Of a DNA stretch of 64,000 nucleotides, positions 8,332 through 18,126 are shown one piece after another; within the stretch, counting starts at the first letter, position 1, and every line of letters starts with the position of its first letter. Origin of the DNA: CAVRCA01 sp963719345 (GTDB taxonomy: Bacteria; Pseudomonadota; Alphaproteobacteria; Acetobacterales; Acetobacteraceae); assembly GCA_963719345.1 (NCBI GenBank), contig CAVRCA010000009.1:54329-118328 (forward strand), in the 5' to 3' direction. A model generated the notes under the pieces. That model did no database searches and was not told the DNA's origin. It saw only the letters and a list, made by a program, of their open reading frames with translations. Both the position numbers and the translations under genes were made by a program.

Positions 8332-9243
8332 ATGAACGACAATGCGATGTCCAATCGCTTCGACCGGACGCTTGAGGATCTCGGCAATGTCGTCGAGCTT
8401 GGTCATGTGAACGTCACGGTGCCGGACCAGCGGCTCGCGACGCTATTCTATATCAGCGGGCTTGGCCTGACCCGCGATCCCTATCTGATGACCGGGGTCG
8501 ACAACATGTGGGCCAATGTCGGCCGCGCCCAGTTCCATCTGCCGACCCGCGCGGCGCAGGTGGTGCGCGGCGTCACCGGACTGGTTCTCAACGATCGGGA
8601 GGCGCTGCTCAACCGCCTCGCCAACGTGCGCAAGCTCCTGGAGGGAACCAAGTTCTCGTTCAAGGAGACCGATGACGGGGTGGAGACGACCTGCCCATGG
8701 GGCAACCGCATCCGCTGTCATGCCCCCGACGAGGCTCGGTTCGGACCGCTGCGGGTCGGCATGCCGTACGTCGAGTTCGACGTGCCGCCCGGCTCGTTGG
8801 ACGGCATCGTGCGCTTCTATCGCGAGATCCTGGAAGGCACGGCCGGGATCGCGACCGACACCAAGGGCAAGCACGCCAGGGCCGTGGTCGGTGACGGCAA
8901 CGTGTTGATCTTCCGGGAGGCCGAGGTGGAACTGCCGGAGTTCGACGGACATCATATCCAGATCAGTCTGGTCGACTTCTCCGGGCCGCACCGGCGGCTT
9001 CTCGAACGTGGCCTGATCACCGAGGAGAGCGACCAGCACCAGTACCGTTTCCAGGACATCGTCGACCCGCAGGACGGGAAGGTCATCTTCACGGTCGAGC
9101 ATGAGGTGCGCAGCACCAAACACCCCATGTTCATGCGGCCGCTGGTCAACAGGGATCCGACGATCAACAACCGGAACTACAAGCCAGGGCACGAGGCGCT
9201 GCCCTGGTCGGTGTCGCATCGGGCTGCCGGGCAACTGCACTAG
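8332..9243 (+). CDS. VOC (glyoxalase/bleomycin-resistance fold) family protein
   Basis: A 303-residue protein with two vicinal-oxygen-chelate modules. The first begins VVELGHVNVTVPDQRLATLFY, the second about MPYVEFDVPPGSLDGIVRFY. His in GHVNV, Glu in VEFDV, His-rich FDGHHIQI and a late Glu are candidate metal ligands. The family includes extradiol dioxygenases, glyoxalases and isomerases; the reaction is not evident. The ATG at 8332 is preceded by GAGGGGAG about 8 nt upstream. The C-terminal tail (MFMRPLVNRDPTINNRNY) is outside the usual fold. Confidence 0.8.
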   Translation: MNDNAMSNRFDRTLEDLGNVVELGHVNVTVPDQRLATLFYISGLGLTRDPYLMTGVDNMWANVGRAQFHLPTRAAQVVRGVTGLVLNDREALLNRLANVRKLLEGTKFSFKETDDGVETTCPWGNRIRCHAPDEARFGPLRVGMPYVEFDVPPGSLDGIVRFYREILEGTAGIATDTKGKHARAVVGDGNVLIFREAEVELPEFDGHHIQISLVDFSGPHRRLLERGLITEESDQHQYRFQDIVDPQDGKVIFTVEHEVRSTKHPMFMRPLVNRDPTINNRNYKPGHEALPWSVSHRAAGQLH

Positions 9244-9330
9244 ACTGTTTGCGGCTGACCCTGGCGGCCGGCGTCCGCCAGATGAAGGCGCAGAGGTGAA
9301 AAGGCGCCAGAGGTGAAAGAGGATCGACCG

Positions 9331-11415
9331 ATGTCGTCGTCTGAGCTCGACCTGCTTTGCATCAACACCATGCGCACCCTGGCCATGGATGCGGTCCAGA
9401 AAGCCAATTCCGGGCACCCCGGAACGCCGATGGGGTTGGCTCCCGTCGCCTACACGCTTTGGAACGAGCGGCTGGTCTACGATCCGGTGGATGCGACCTG
9501 GCCCAACCGGGACCGCTTCGTGCTGTCGGTCGGCCACGCCTCCATGCTGCTCTATTCATTGCTGCACCTCGCGCAAGTGCAGGCGCGGGACAAGCACGAT
9601 GCGCCGCTGCACCGTCCAAGCGTGACCCTCGACGACATCAAGAAGTTCCGCCAGCTCGACAGCAATACGCCGGGTCATCCCGAGTACCACATGACCACCG
9701 GGGTCGAGTGCACGACCGGTCCGCTCGGCCAAGGGGTGTCCAACAGCGTCGGCATGGCGATCGCCGAGCGCTGGCTCGCCGCCTACTTCAACCGGCCGGA
9801 CCTGCCGCTGATCGGCTACAATATCTACGCGCTATGCGGCGACGGCGACATGATGGAGGGCGTCGCCAGCGAGGCCGCCTCGCTCGCCGGGCATCTGCGT
9901 CTCTCCAATCTGTGCTGGATCTACGATTCCAACCGCATCAGCATCGAGGGCTCCACCTCGCTTGCCTTCAGCGAGGATGTCGGCACGCGCTTCCTGGCCT
10001 ATGGCTGGAACGTGCTGCGGGTGCGCGACGCCAACGACACCAAGGCGATCCGCACCGCGCTCGACGAGTTCGAGCGCGAGACCAGTCGGCCGACCTTCAT
10101 CCTGGTCGAAAGTCATATCGCCTACGGCGCGCCGCACAAGCAGGATACCAAGGAGGCACACGGCGAGCCGCTGGGCGAGGACGAGGTCAGGCTCACCAAG
10201 GCGGCCTATGGGTGGCCGGAGGACGCGAAGTTCCTGGTGCCCGACGGCGTGTATGAGCATTTTCGCCAGGGTATCGGGGAGCGCGGGGCGGCGGCGCGAG
10301 AGGGATGGATCGCCCTCTTCGATCGCTACCGCCAAGCGCATCCGGACCTCGCCAAGCAGTTCGAGACGATGCAGCGCTGGGACCTGCCCGATGGCTGGGA
10401 AGGCGCGCTGCCGACCTTCCCGGCAGACCCGAAAGGGGTCGCCAGCCGCGATTCCTCGGGCAAGACGCTGAACGCGCTCGCCGAGCGGATTCCCTGGCTG
10501 CTTGGTGGTGCGGCGGATCTCGCGCCTTCGACCAAGACGAAACTGGCGTTCGGCGGCGCGGGCGAGTTCGAGGCCACCAATTACCTCGGCCGCAACTTCC
10601 ACTTCGGCGTGCGCGAGCACGGGATGGGAGCCATCTGCAACGGCATGGCGGTGTCGAAGCTGCGGCCGTTCGGCTCGGGCTTCCTCATCTTCTCCGATTA
10701 CATGCGGGGCGCGATCCGGCTGTCCGCCATCGAGGAAATCCCCGTTGTGTGGATATTTACGCACGACTCGATCGGTGTCGGCGAGGACGGGCCGACGCAC
10801 CAGCCGATCGAGCAACTCGCGTCGCTGCGCGGCATCCCCGGCCTGCACACCATCCGCCCCTGCGATGCCAACGAGGTGGCCGAGGCGTGGCGAGTGGCGC
10901 TGCGCGAGAAGCACGGACCGAGCGTCCTTGTTCTGAGCCGCCAGCCGCTGCCCACGCTTGACCGGGCGAAATACGCCGCCGCCTCGGGGCTCGCGCGCGG
11001 CGCCTACGTGCTTGCCGATCCGCCGGACGGCGCGCGCCCCGAGGTCATCCTGATGGGGACCGGCAGCGAAGTCTCGCTGTGCGTTGGCGCCTACGAGCAG
11101 CTTACTCAGGAAGGCGTGCGCGCCCGCGTCGTCAGCATGCCGTGCTGGGATCTTTTCGAGCAGCAGGATGAGGATTATCGCACCTCGGTTTTCCCCGACG
11201 ACGTGCTCGCACGGGTGGCGGTGGAACAGGCAGCGACGCTCGGCTGGGATCGCTATGCCGGCCTGCATGGCAAGATCATCGGCATGCACACGTTCGGCGC
11301 CTCTGCCCCGCTCAAGGATCTGCTGGTGAAGTTCGGCTTCACCGCGGACGGCGTCTTGAGCGCCGCCAAGGAGCAGCTGGCGCGCCACGCACGGATGGCG
11401 AAGGCGGCCGAATGA
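9331..11415 (+). CDS. tkt: Transketolase
   Basis: Thiamine-diphosphate enzyme of the non-oxidative pentose phosphate pathway that moves a two-carbon ketol unit between sugar phosphates. The 694-residue length is normal. Seen: GHPGTPMGLAP near residue 30, TTGPLGQGVSNSVG, the ThDP motif GDGDMMEGVASEA and, in the pyrimidine domain, FGVREHGMGAICNG and HDSIGVGEDGPTHQP. I start at ATG 9331 (MSSSELDLL) behind an AAGAGGA ribosome site. Its stop overlaps the zwf start (ATGA), and it opens a six-gene sugar-phosphate operon. Confidence 0.96.
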   Translation: MSSSELDLLCINTMRTLAMDAVQKANSGHPGTPMGLAPVAYTLWNERLVYDPVDATWPNRDRFVLSVGHASMLLYSLLHLAQVQARDKHDAPLHRPSVTLDDIKKFRQLDSNTPGHPEYHMTTGVECTTGPLGQGVSNSVGMAIAERWLAAYFNRPDLPLIGYNIYALCGDGDMMEGVASEAASLAGHLRLSNLCWIYDSNRISIEGSTSLAFSEDVGTRFLAYGWNVLRVRDANDTKAIRTALDEFERETSRPTFILVESHIAYGAPHKQDTKEAHGEPLGEDEVRLTKAAYGWPEDAKFLVPDGVYEHFRQGIGERGAAAREGWIALFDRYRQAHPDLAKQFETMQRWDLPDGWEGALPTFPADPKGVASRDSSGKTLNALAERIPWLLGGAADLAPSTKTKLAFGGAGEFEATNYLGRNFHFGVREHGMGAICNGMAVSKLRPFGSGFLIFSDYMRGAIRLSAIEEIPVVWIFTHDSIGVGEDGPTHQPIEQLASLRGIPGLHTIRPCDANEVAEAWRVALREKHGPSVLVLSRQPLPTLDRAKYAAASGLARGAYVLADPPDGARPEVILMGTGSEVSLCVGAYEQLTQEGVRARVVSMPCWDLFEQQDEDYRTSVFPDDVLARVAVEQAATLGWDRYAGLHGKIIGMHTFGASAPLKDLLVKFGFTADGVLSAAKEQLARHARMAKAAE

Positions 11416-13004
11416 TGCCCGACCAGCAAGCGCCTGGCACCCGCGTGCTCGCTACTCCGGCGCGCAAATCCGCGCAGCCGCCTGGTCCGTGTGCGATGGT
11501 GATCTTCGGGGCGGGAGGCGATCTGACCCATCGCCTGCTGTTTCCGGCGCTCTATAATCTCGCGACCACCCGGCTGATCCCGGAGAAATTCGCCATCGTC
11601 GGAGTCGACATCGCCGACCGGACCGTGGAGGACTGGCGTAATAGCCTGCTCGACAAGCTCAAAGGTTTCGTCGGCAACAAGGCGAGCGAGGACGACATCC
11701 CGAACGTCGATCAAGGCGCGTGGGATCGGCTCACCAGCAACATGTCCTATGTGCAGGGCGATCTGAACGACCCTGCGCTCTACAACAAGCTGAGTCAGCA
11801 CCTATCGGACGTCGCACAAAAGGCGGGCACCGGCGGCAACGTGCTGTTCTACCTTGCCATTGCCGACCGGTTTTTTGCTCCCGTCGTGGAGAACCTGGGC
11901 AAGGCGGGGCTTGCCCGCGAGGATGGCCAGAACTGGCGGCGCGTGGTCATCGAGAAACCGTTCGGACACAGCCTGCAATCCGCCAAAGACCTGAACGCGC
12001 GTGTCCTGCGGGTGCTGAACGAGAGCCAGGTCTATCGGATCGACCATTTCCTCGGAAAGGAAACGGTTCAGAACATCATTGCGTTCCGGTTCGCCAACGG
12101 ACTGTTTGAGCCGATCTGGAACCGCGACCGCATTGATCACGTGCAGATAACCGTCGCCGAGACGGTCGGCGTAGAACATCGCGGCCGGTTCTACGAGCAT
12201 ACCGGCGCGCTGCGCGACATGGTGCCGAACCATGTGTTCCAGCTGGTCGCGATGGTGGCGATGGAGCCGCCGGTCGGTCTCGATGAGAACGCGATCCGGA
12301 CCAGGAAGGCCGACGTGTTCGCGTCCATCAAGCCGCTCGGAAAGGACGACGTGGTGCGCGGGCAGTACGGGGCTGGCACCGTGCTCGGCCAGTCCGCTAT
12401 TGCGTATCGCGAGGAGCCGGATGTCGCGCCGGATTCCAATGTCGAGACCTACGTCGCGATGCGGCTGCATATCGACAACTGGCGCTGGGCCGGGGTGCCG
12501 ATTTTTCTCCGCACGGGCAAGCACCTCGCGCGGCGGACGACCGAGATCGCCATCCGCTTCAAGCAGGCGCCGTACGCGCCGTTCGAGGATACGCCGGTCG
12601 ATGACCTTCGGCCGAACTGGTTGGTGCTGCAGATCCAGCCGGACGAGGGCATCTCGCTGCAATTCGAGGTCAAGCGTCCCGGTCCCTTGGTCCAGCTCGC
12701 TCCCGTGCGGATGACGTTCCGTTACAGCGACTGGTTCCCGCCGGAACCGAACGTCGGCTACGAGACCCTGATCTATGATTGCATGATCGGGGACCCGACG
12801 CTGTTCCAGCGAGCCGACATGGTGGAAGCCACGTGGCGGGTAGTGCAATCGATCCTCGATCTATGGGAAATTTCCGAGCCGCGGCATTTTCCGAACTACG
12901 CCTCCGGCTCGGAGGGACCGACCTCGGCGGATGCCCTGATTGCCCAGGACGCGCCGCGTCGGAAATGGCGGCCGATCGCGGCGCAGAATGGTGGCCGTCG
13001 CTGA
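11412..13004 (+). CDS. zwf: Glucose-6-phosphate 1-dehydrogenase
   Basis: It oxidises glucose-6-phosphate to 6-phosphogluconolactone with NAD(P). A 530-residue protein with the dinucleotide loop FGAGGDLTHRLLFPAL near residue 34, the EKPFGHS block and the active-site signature RIDHFLGKE. A ~30-residue Pro/Ala-rich N-terminal extension precedes the Rossmann fold. ATG 11412 overlaps the tkt stop by 4 bp, showing translational coupling. The next gene, pgl, hydrolyses its product. No gnd lies in the operon, so the fate of 6-phosphogluconate (oxidative branch or Entner-Doudoroff) is decided elsewhere. Confidence 0.97.
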   Translation: MMPDQQAPGTRVLATPARKSAQPPGPCAMVIFGAGGDLTHRLLFPALYNLATTRLIPEKFAIVGVDIADRTVEDWRNSLLDKLKGFVGNKASEDDIPNVDQGAWDRLTSNMSYVQGDLNDPALYNKLSQHLSDVAQKAGTGGNVLFYLAIADRFFAPVVENLGKAGLAREDGQNWRRVVIEKPFGHSLQSAKDLNARVLRVLNESQVYRIDHFLGKETVQNIIAFRFANGLFEPIWNRDRIDHVQITVAETVGVEHRGRFYEHTGALRDMVPNHVFQLVAMVAMEPPVGLDENAIRTRKADVFASIKPLGKDDVVRGQYGAGTVLGQSAIAYREEPDVAPDSNVETYVAMRLHIDNWRWAGVPIFLRTGKHLARRTTEIAIRFKQAPYAPFEDTPVDDLRPNWLVLQIQPDEGISLQFEVKRPGPLVQLAPVRMTFRYSDWFPPEPNVGYETLIYDCMIGDPTLFQRADMVEATWRVVQSILDLWEISEPRHFPNYASGSEGPTSADALIAQDAPRRKWRPIAAQNGGRR

Positions 13005-13019
13005 CGGGGAGAGCATCGC

Positions 13020-13754
13020 ATGACGCCAGCACGCGGCACGCTCAAGGTGTTCGATGATCCGCAGGCGCTCGCCCGCGACGGCGCGCGGTTCCTGCTAGAA
13101 CGCGCGGGCGCGGCAACGGGTCCCTTCGTGATCGCGATGTCGGGCGGTTCGACCCCCAAGCCGATGTATGAGCTGCTCGGCGAATCGCCGATCCGGGAGG
13201 CGTTTCCCTGGGATCGCGTGCATTGGATTTTGGGTGACGAACGCTTCGTCGATATTGCCGACCCGGCGAGCAATTTCGGCATGGCCTGTGCCGCCTTCCT
13301 GTCCAAGGTTCCCGCCCCGCGCGACAACCTGCATCCGGTGCCGTTCGCGGGGCTGACGCCTGAGCAGGGCGCGGCGGAATACGCCAAGGTGCTGCAACGA
13401 CTCTATGGCGCGGACACGCTGGATCCGGCGCGGCCGCTGATCGACATCGATCTGCTGGGGATGGGCGAGGACGGGCATACCGCGTCGCTGCTGCCGGGCC
13501 AGCCGGTGCTCGAGGATCGCCGCCAGTGGACTGCGGCGGTGCTGCACGGGCGTTCCGAGCCGCGCGTTACCCTGACCTATCCCGCGCTCGAGAGCAGCCG
13601 GACGACGGTGTTCCTCGTCGCCGGAGCGGGCAAGCGGGACATGCTGGACCAGGTGCTGTCGGGCACGAGCAACGTGCCTGCGGCGCGCCTGCGGCCCATG
13701 GGCGAGTTGCTCTGGTTTGTCGACCGCGCCGCCGCCGGGCGCTGGGCCACCTGA
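13020..13754 (+). CDS. pgl: 6-phosphogluconolactonase
   Basis: It hydrolyses 6-phosphogluconolactone made by Zwf. The 244-residue protein has the SugarP-isomerase-like fold signs: VIAMSGGSTPKPMYELL near residue 38, DRVHWILGDERFV, and GMGEDGHTASLLPG with the catalytic His. A spacing of 15 bp after zwf, with GGGGAGAG upstream of ATG 13020, indicates operon structure. The C-terminus (WFVDRAAAGRWAT) ends just before the probable rpiA start. Confidence 0.95.
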   Translation: MTPARGTLKVFDDPQALARDGARFLLERAGAATGPFVIAMSGGSTPKPMYELLGESPIREAFPWDRVHWILGDERFVDIADPASNFGMACAAFLSKVPAPRDNLHPVPFAGLTPEQGAAEYAKVLQRLYGADTLDPARPLIDIDLLGMGEDGHTASLLPGQPVLEDRRQWTAAVLHGRSEPRVTLTYPALESSRTTVFLVAGAGKRDMLDQVLSGTSNVPAARLRPMGELLWFVDRAAAGRWAT

Positions 13755-13758
13755 GCCG

Positions 13759-14454
13759 GTGAACGTGCAGGACCCGGCCAAGCGGGCGGCCGCCGAGGCC
13801 GCCGTGGCGCTCGTGCAGGATGACATGCTGCTCGGTCTCGGCACCGGGTCGACCGCCTGGTTCGCCGTCGAGGCGGTCGGCCGTCGGGTGCGCCAGGAGG
13901 GGTTGCGCGTGCGGGCGGTGCCGACCTCGATCGAGACGATGCAGCATGCGACGGAGTTGGGGATTCCGCTGGTCGAACTCGGGTCGGTTGCGGCGCTCGA
14001 CCTCGCCATCGACGGCGCCGACGAGATCGAGCGTGGCACCCTCGGGCTGATCAAGGGTCTCGGGGGAGCCCTGTTGCGGGAGAAGATCGTCGCCCAGGCG
14101 GCCCGCCGGTTCGTGGTGATCGGCGATGCGGGGAAGGTCGTCGATCAGCTCGGCGAGCACGCCGCGCTGCCGGTCGAGGTGACTCAGTTCGCGCACGAAG
14201 CGACCGCGCGCCGGCTACCTGGCCAAGCCGCGCTGCGGCGGCGGCCGGACGGGACGCCGTTCGTCACCGACAACGGCAACCTTATCTATGATTGCGGCGC
14301 TCCGTTCGTCTCCGCCGCGCCTGAAGCGGTCGCGGCCAGCTTGCAGGAGATCGCCGGCGTGATCGGCCACGGGCTGTTCCTCGGCTGCACGGAGGCCGCG
14401 ATGATCGGCTTCTCCGACGGCACGGTGCAGGTGATGCGGCCGGAGGCCCCCTGA
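13759..14454 (+). CDS. rpiA: Ribose-5-phosphate isomerase A
   Basis: It interconverts ribose-5-phosphate and ribulose-5-phosphate. The 231-residue protein shows GLGTGSTAWFAVEAVGRR, VPTSIETMQHATELGIPL, LAIDGADEIERGTLGLIKGLGGALLREK (substrate and catalytic residues) and the C-terminal DNGNLIYDC block. I prefer the GTG at 13759 (VNVQDPAKRAAA), 4 bp after the pgl stop. A TTG at 13717 would add a Pro/Ala leader inside pgl. It is the fourth gene of the operon. Confidence 0.94.
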   Translation: MNVQDPAKRAAAEAAVALVQDDMLLGLGTGSTAWFAVEAVGRRVRQEGLRVRAVPTSIETMQHATELGIPLVELGSVAALDLAIDGADEIERGTLGLIKGLGGALLREKIVAQAARRFVVIGDAGKVVDQLGEHAALPVEVTQFAHEATARRLPGQAALRRRPDGTPFVTDNGNLIYDCGAPFVSAAPEAVAASLQEIAGVIGHGLFLGCTEAAMIGFSDGTVQVMRPEAP

Positions 14455-14461
14455 GCTGGCA

Positions 14462-15019
<558 letters not shown>

Positions 15020-15070
15020 CGGGCCCGATGCCCCCGACTACGATCCGCAATCAACACCCGGGGAACGTCC

Positions 15071-16009
15071 ATGTGGCAGCCGCACCTGCAATATCCCGAT
15101 CCGTCCGTTCGTGTCCTCGACCCGAGCTTCGCGCCCTATCGCCTGGCGCTGGCTTCAGTCGAGCGGCTGGCGGAAGGCTGCCGCTGGTCGGAAGGGCCGG
15201 TGTGGTTCGGTGACGCCCGATGCGTGTTGTGGAGCGACATCCCGAACAACCGCATCCTGCGCTGGGACGAGGCGACCGGGGCGGTGTCCCCCTACCGGCA
15301 ACCGTCCAACAACGCGAACGGCAACACCCGCGACCGGCAGGGGCGGCTCGTCACCTGCGAGCATGACGCGCGGCGCGTCATCCGCACCGAGTACGACGGC
15401 AGCATCACGGTGCTGCTCGATCGGCATGAGGGCAGAAGCCTCAATTCTCCAAATGACGTGGTGGTCAAGTCGGACGGGTCGATCTGGTTCACTGACCCGA
15501 CCTTCGGGATTCTCGGCTACTACGAAGGCCATAAGGCCGAGCAGGAGCGGCCGCCGGCGGTCTACCGCATCGACGGGCAGACGGGCGCGGCCAGCGTCGT
15601 TGCCGACGACATCGAGGGCCCCAACGGTCTGGCGTTCTCGCCCGACGAATTGGTCCTCTACGTTGTCGCTTCGCGTGCCAATCCGCGCACCCTGGTCGCC
15701 TATGACGTCGTAACGGACGGCCGCAAGCTGGCGAACGGGCGGATTTTCATCGACGCCGGCCCAGGCACGCCGGACGGGTTCCGCGTCGATGTCGACGGCA
15801 ATCTCTGGTGCGGCTGGGGCATGGGCGATCCCGAACTGGATGGGGTGCGCGTGTTCAATCGCGACGGCGCCCCGATCGGCCACATCGGCCTGCCTGAGCG
15901 CTGCGCCAACCTCTGTTTCGGCGGTCGCTACCGCAACCGGCTGTTCATGGCCGCCAGCCACTCGCTGTATTCGCTCTACGTGAACACCCAGGGCGCGCCG
16001 GGCGGCTGA
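15071..16009 (+). CDS. SMP-30/gluconolactonase family lactonase
   Basis: A 312-residue six-bladed beta-propeller of the SMP-30/gluconolaconase/LRE family, metal-dependent lactonases. Seen: WSEGPVWF with the metal-binding Glu near residue 43, LNSPNDVVV with the metal-binding Asn and Asp, IEGPNGLAFSPDELVLY, and GTPDGFRVDVDGNLW near the last metal Asp. There is no signal peptide, so it is probably cytoplasmic. It starts 51 bp after gntK. Given its neighbours, gluconolactone or a related aldonolactone is the likely substrate (inference). Confidence 0.88.
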   Translation: MWQPHLQYPDPSVRVLDPSFAPYRLALASVERLAEGCRWSEGPVWFGDARCVLWSDIPNNRILRWDEATGAVSPYRQPSNNANGNTRDRQGRLVTCEHDARRVIRTEYDGSITVLLDRHEGRSLNSPNDVVVKSDGSIWFTDPTFGILGYYEGHKAEQERPPAVYRIDGQTGAASVVADDIEGPNGLAFSPDELVLYVVASRANPRTLVAYDVVTDGRKLANGRIFIDAGPGTPDGFRVDVDGNLWCGWGMGDPELDGVRVFNRDGAPIGHIGLPERCANLCFGGRYRNRLFMAASHSLYSLYVNTQGAPGG

Positions 16010-16019
16010 TCGGTCCGGC

Positions 16020-16670
16020 TCAGTCCCGAAGACGGGCGGCCTTGGCTCGCCGGTGCAGCCATATCGCGCCTGCCGCACAGACGAGCAGTGCGCTCCCCGT
16101 GATCATCGCATTCCGCCAATCGCCTGCCTGCAGCTGCTCCAGCGACAGGCCGGCGAACTGCGCCGGAAGCACGTGCGCGGGCGCCCAGACGAAGGCCGAG
16201 CAGATATTTGCGATCAGGAAACGGTTGCGGCGCATGCCGGCCATCCCGGCGACCAGCGGCACGGTGGACCGCAGCACCGGGACGAAGCGGCACAACGCCA
16301 CGCTCATCGCGCCGTAGCGGTCGAAAAAGGCTTCCGCCTTCTTCATCAGGATCGGTCGCGTGGCGAACGGCCAGACGCCGCGCAGGCGATGCCGATAGCG
16401 GTGGCCAATCCAGAACGAAATGCCGTCGCCGATCACCGCGCCGAGGATCGAGACGATCAGGATGGGCACCATCGGCAGTCCGGCCATCGCTGCCGCTCCG
16501 GCAACCGCCATCAGGATCGGTGTCCCGGGGATCAGGATGCCAAGTACGGCGACCGCCTCGACCACGGCGGCGGCGAACGCGACCAAGATGGCGGCGCCCG
16601 GATGCTGCGCCACCAGATCCGCCGCTCGGGCGATGATGTCCCACACCGGGGTCACCCGCGCATGCCGCAA
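16020..16670 (-). CDS. DedA family membrane protein
   Basis: A 216-residue polytopic membrane protein of the DedA/VTT family, paralogous to 4590-5168. Seen: the AVVEAVAVLGILIPGTPILM helix, the SILGAVIGDGISFWIG re-entrant loop, FFDRYGAMSVALCRFVPVLRS with the conserved Arg, and RNRFLIANICSAFVW. The family is implicated in lipid-carrier or phospholipid flipping. It converges on the lactonase gene with only 10 bp between stops, so the two transcripts probably terminate in each other's genes. Confidence 0.9.
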   Translation of the reverse strand: MRHARVTPVWDIIARAADLVAQHPGAAILVAFAAAVVEAVAVLGILIPGTPILMAVAGAAAMAGLPMVPILIVSILGAVIGDGISFWIGHRYRHRLRGVWPFATRPILMKKAEAFFDRYGAMSVALCRFVPVLRSTVPLVAGMAGMRRNRFLIANICSAFVWAPAHVLPAQFAGLSLEQLQAGDWRNAMITGSALLVCAAGAIWLHRRAKAARLRD

Positions 16671-16831
16671 GGCTGTCCGGAAGCAGCCATGTCTGAAAAA
16701 CCATCCATCATCTCAGAGTTGAGCGTAACACTTCGTTGCGCCGCTGGGGAGGCCTCCTTGCGGCTAAATCCGGGGACTTTCCGGCTTGCCGGACCGGGAT
16801 TAGATCGATCCGGACGGGCGGGAGAAAGTGA

Positions 16832-17938
16832 GTGGAGACGATCGATTGCGTGGTCGCCGGAGCGGGCGTGGTCGGGCTCGCGGTCGCCCGGGCGCTCGCG
16901 CTGGCGGGGCGCGACGTGATCGTGCTCGAAGCGGCCGAGGCCATCGGCACGGAAACGTCGTCGCGCAACAGCGAGGTCATTCATGCCGGCATCTACTACC
17001 CGGCCGGTAGCGTCATGGCGCGCACCTGCGTCGAGGGACGGCGCGCCCTGTATCGCTATTGCGGCGAGCGCGGCGTGCCGTTCAACAATTGCGGCAAGCT
17101 GATCGTTGCAACGTCCGAGGTCGAGGACGGCATGCTCGCCGCGATCCAGCGACGGGCCGAAGTGAACGGCGTCGAGGGCATGCGCGTGCTGACCGGCGAG
17201 GAGGCACGGGCGATGGAGCCGAACCTCGCCTGTACCAGCGCGCTGCTGTCGCCCACCACCGGCGTCGTTGACAGCCATTCGTTCATGGTGGCGTTGCAGG
17301 GCGACACCGAGAACGCCGGCGGCGTGCTTGTTTTTCACAGTCCGATCGAGCAGGCGCGCGTGCGGGACCGCGGGCTCGAAATCGACGTGGGGGGCACCGA
17401 TCCGATGACGGTACGCTGCCGGTTGCTCGTCAACTCGGCCGGCCTGCACGCGCCCGCTCTCGCCCGCCGGATCGACGGCATGCCGCCCGAGCGGGTGCCG
17501 ACGGCCTACTATGCCAAGGGAAACTACTTCACCCTGTCCGGCCGCTCGCCGTTCTCGCGGCTCATTTATCCGGTGCCGGTGCCGGGCGGCCTCGGCGTGC
17601 ATCTGACCGTCGATCTCGGCGGCCAGGCGCGCTTCGGCCCCGATGTGGAATGGCTCGACCGCATCGACTACACGGTCGATCCGGCGCGCTCGCAATCGTT
17701 CTACGCCGCGGTCCGCCGGTATTGGCCGGCGTTGAAGGATGGCGCGTTGCAACCGGGCTATGCCGGCATCCGCCCAAAGATTGTCGGACCCGGTGCGCGC
17801 GGTCAGGATTTTGTGGTGCAAGGCCCGCAAACGCATGGGGTGCCGGGGCTGGTCAACCTGTTCGGTATCGAAAGCCCAGGGCTGACAGCGGCGCTGGCGC
17901 TCGCGGACCACGTCGCGGAGGTCGCGTTGACCGGCTAA
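16832..17938 (+). CDS. FAD-dependent oxidoreductase, L-2-hydroxyglutarate oxidase-like (DAO family)
   Basis: A 368-residue flavoprotein of the D-amino-acid-oxidase fold. Seen: the FAD loop VVAGAGVVGLAVARALAL at the N-terminus, the ribityl-side segment TSSRNSEVIHAGIYYP, GVVDSHSFMVAL, the NSAGLHAP second dinucleotide block and the late YAGIRPKI stretch. This pattern is that of LhgO/YgaF, which oxidise L-2-hydroxyglutarate to 2-oxoglutarate and pass electrons to the membrane quinone pool. Other 2-hydroxy acids are possible. The start is GTG 16832 with GAAAG just upstream. Confidence 0.85.
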   Translation: METIDCVVAGAGVVGLAVARALALAGRDVIVLEAAEAIGTETSSRNSEVIHAGIYYPAGSVMARTCVEGRRALYRYCGERGVPFNNCGKLIVATSEVEDGMLAAIQRRAEVNGVEGMRVLTGEEARAMEPNLACTSALLSPTTGVVDSHSFMVALQGDTENAGGVLVFHSPIEQARVRDRGLEIDVGGTDPMTVRCRLLVNSAGLHAPALARRIDGMPPERVPTAYYAKGNYFTLSGRSPFSRLIYPVPVPGGLGVHLTVDLGGQARFGPDVEWLDRIDYTVDPARSQSFYAAVRRYWPALKDGALQPGYAGIRPKIVGPGARGQDFVVQGPQTHGVPGLVNLFGIESPGLTAALALADHVAEVALTG

Positions 17939-18126
17939 CCCACGCTCACCGTGGTGATCTGAGGACGTGTCGCTGAACCTTACAGTTCCGGGAACGTCCT
18001 GCTACACCGTTTCGATGGACAGCAGCTAACCTACTGAAGTTTACTTTGTTTTTGAGAGAGCTTTGTCTGGCCCGCGGATTGCAATCTCCTTTTTGAGCCA
18101 ATCGTGGTTCGAGGCAGGAGAATGTG

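Noticed and set aside
9832..11388. 518-codon minus-strand frame opposite transketolase
   Set aside because: Shadow of tkt; no recognisable domain.
13717..13758. TTG start for rpiA inside pgl
   Set aside because: It adds a Pro/Ala leader absent from RpiA; the GTG at 13759 gives the normal N-terminus.
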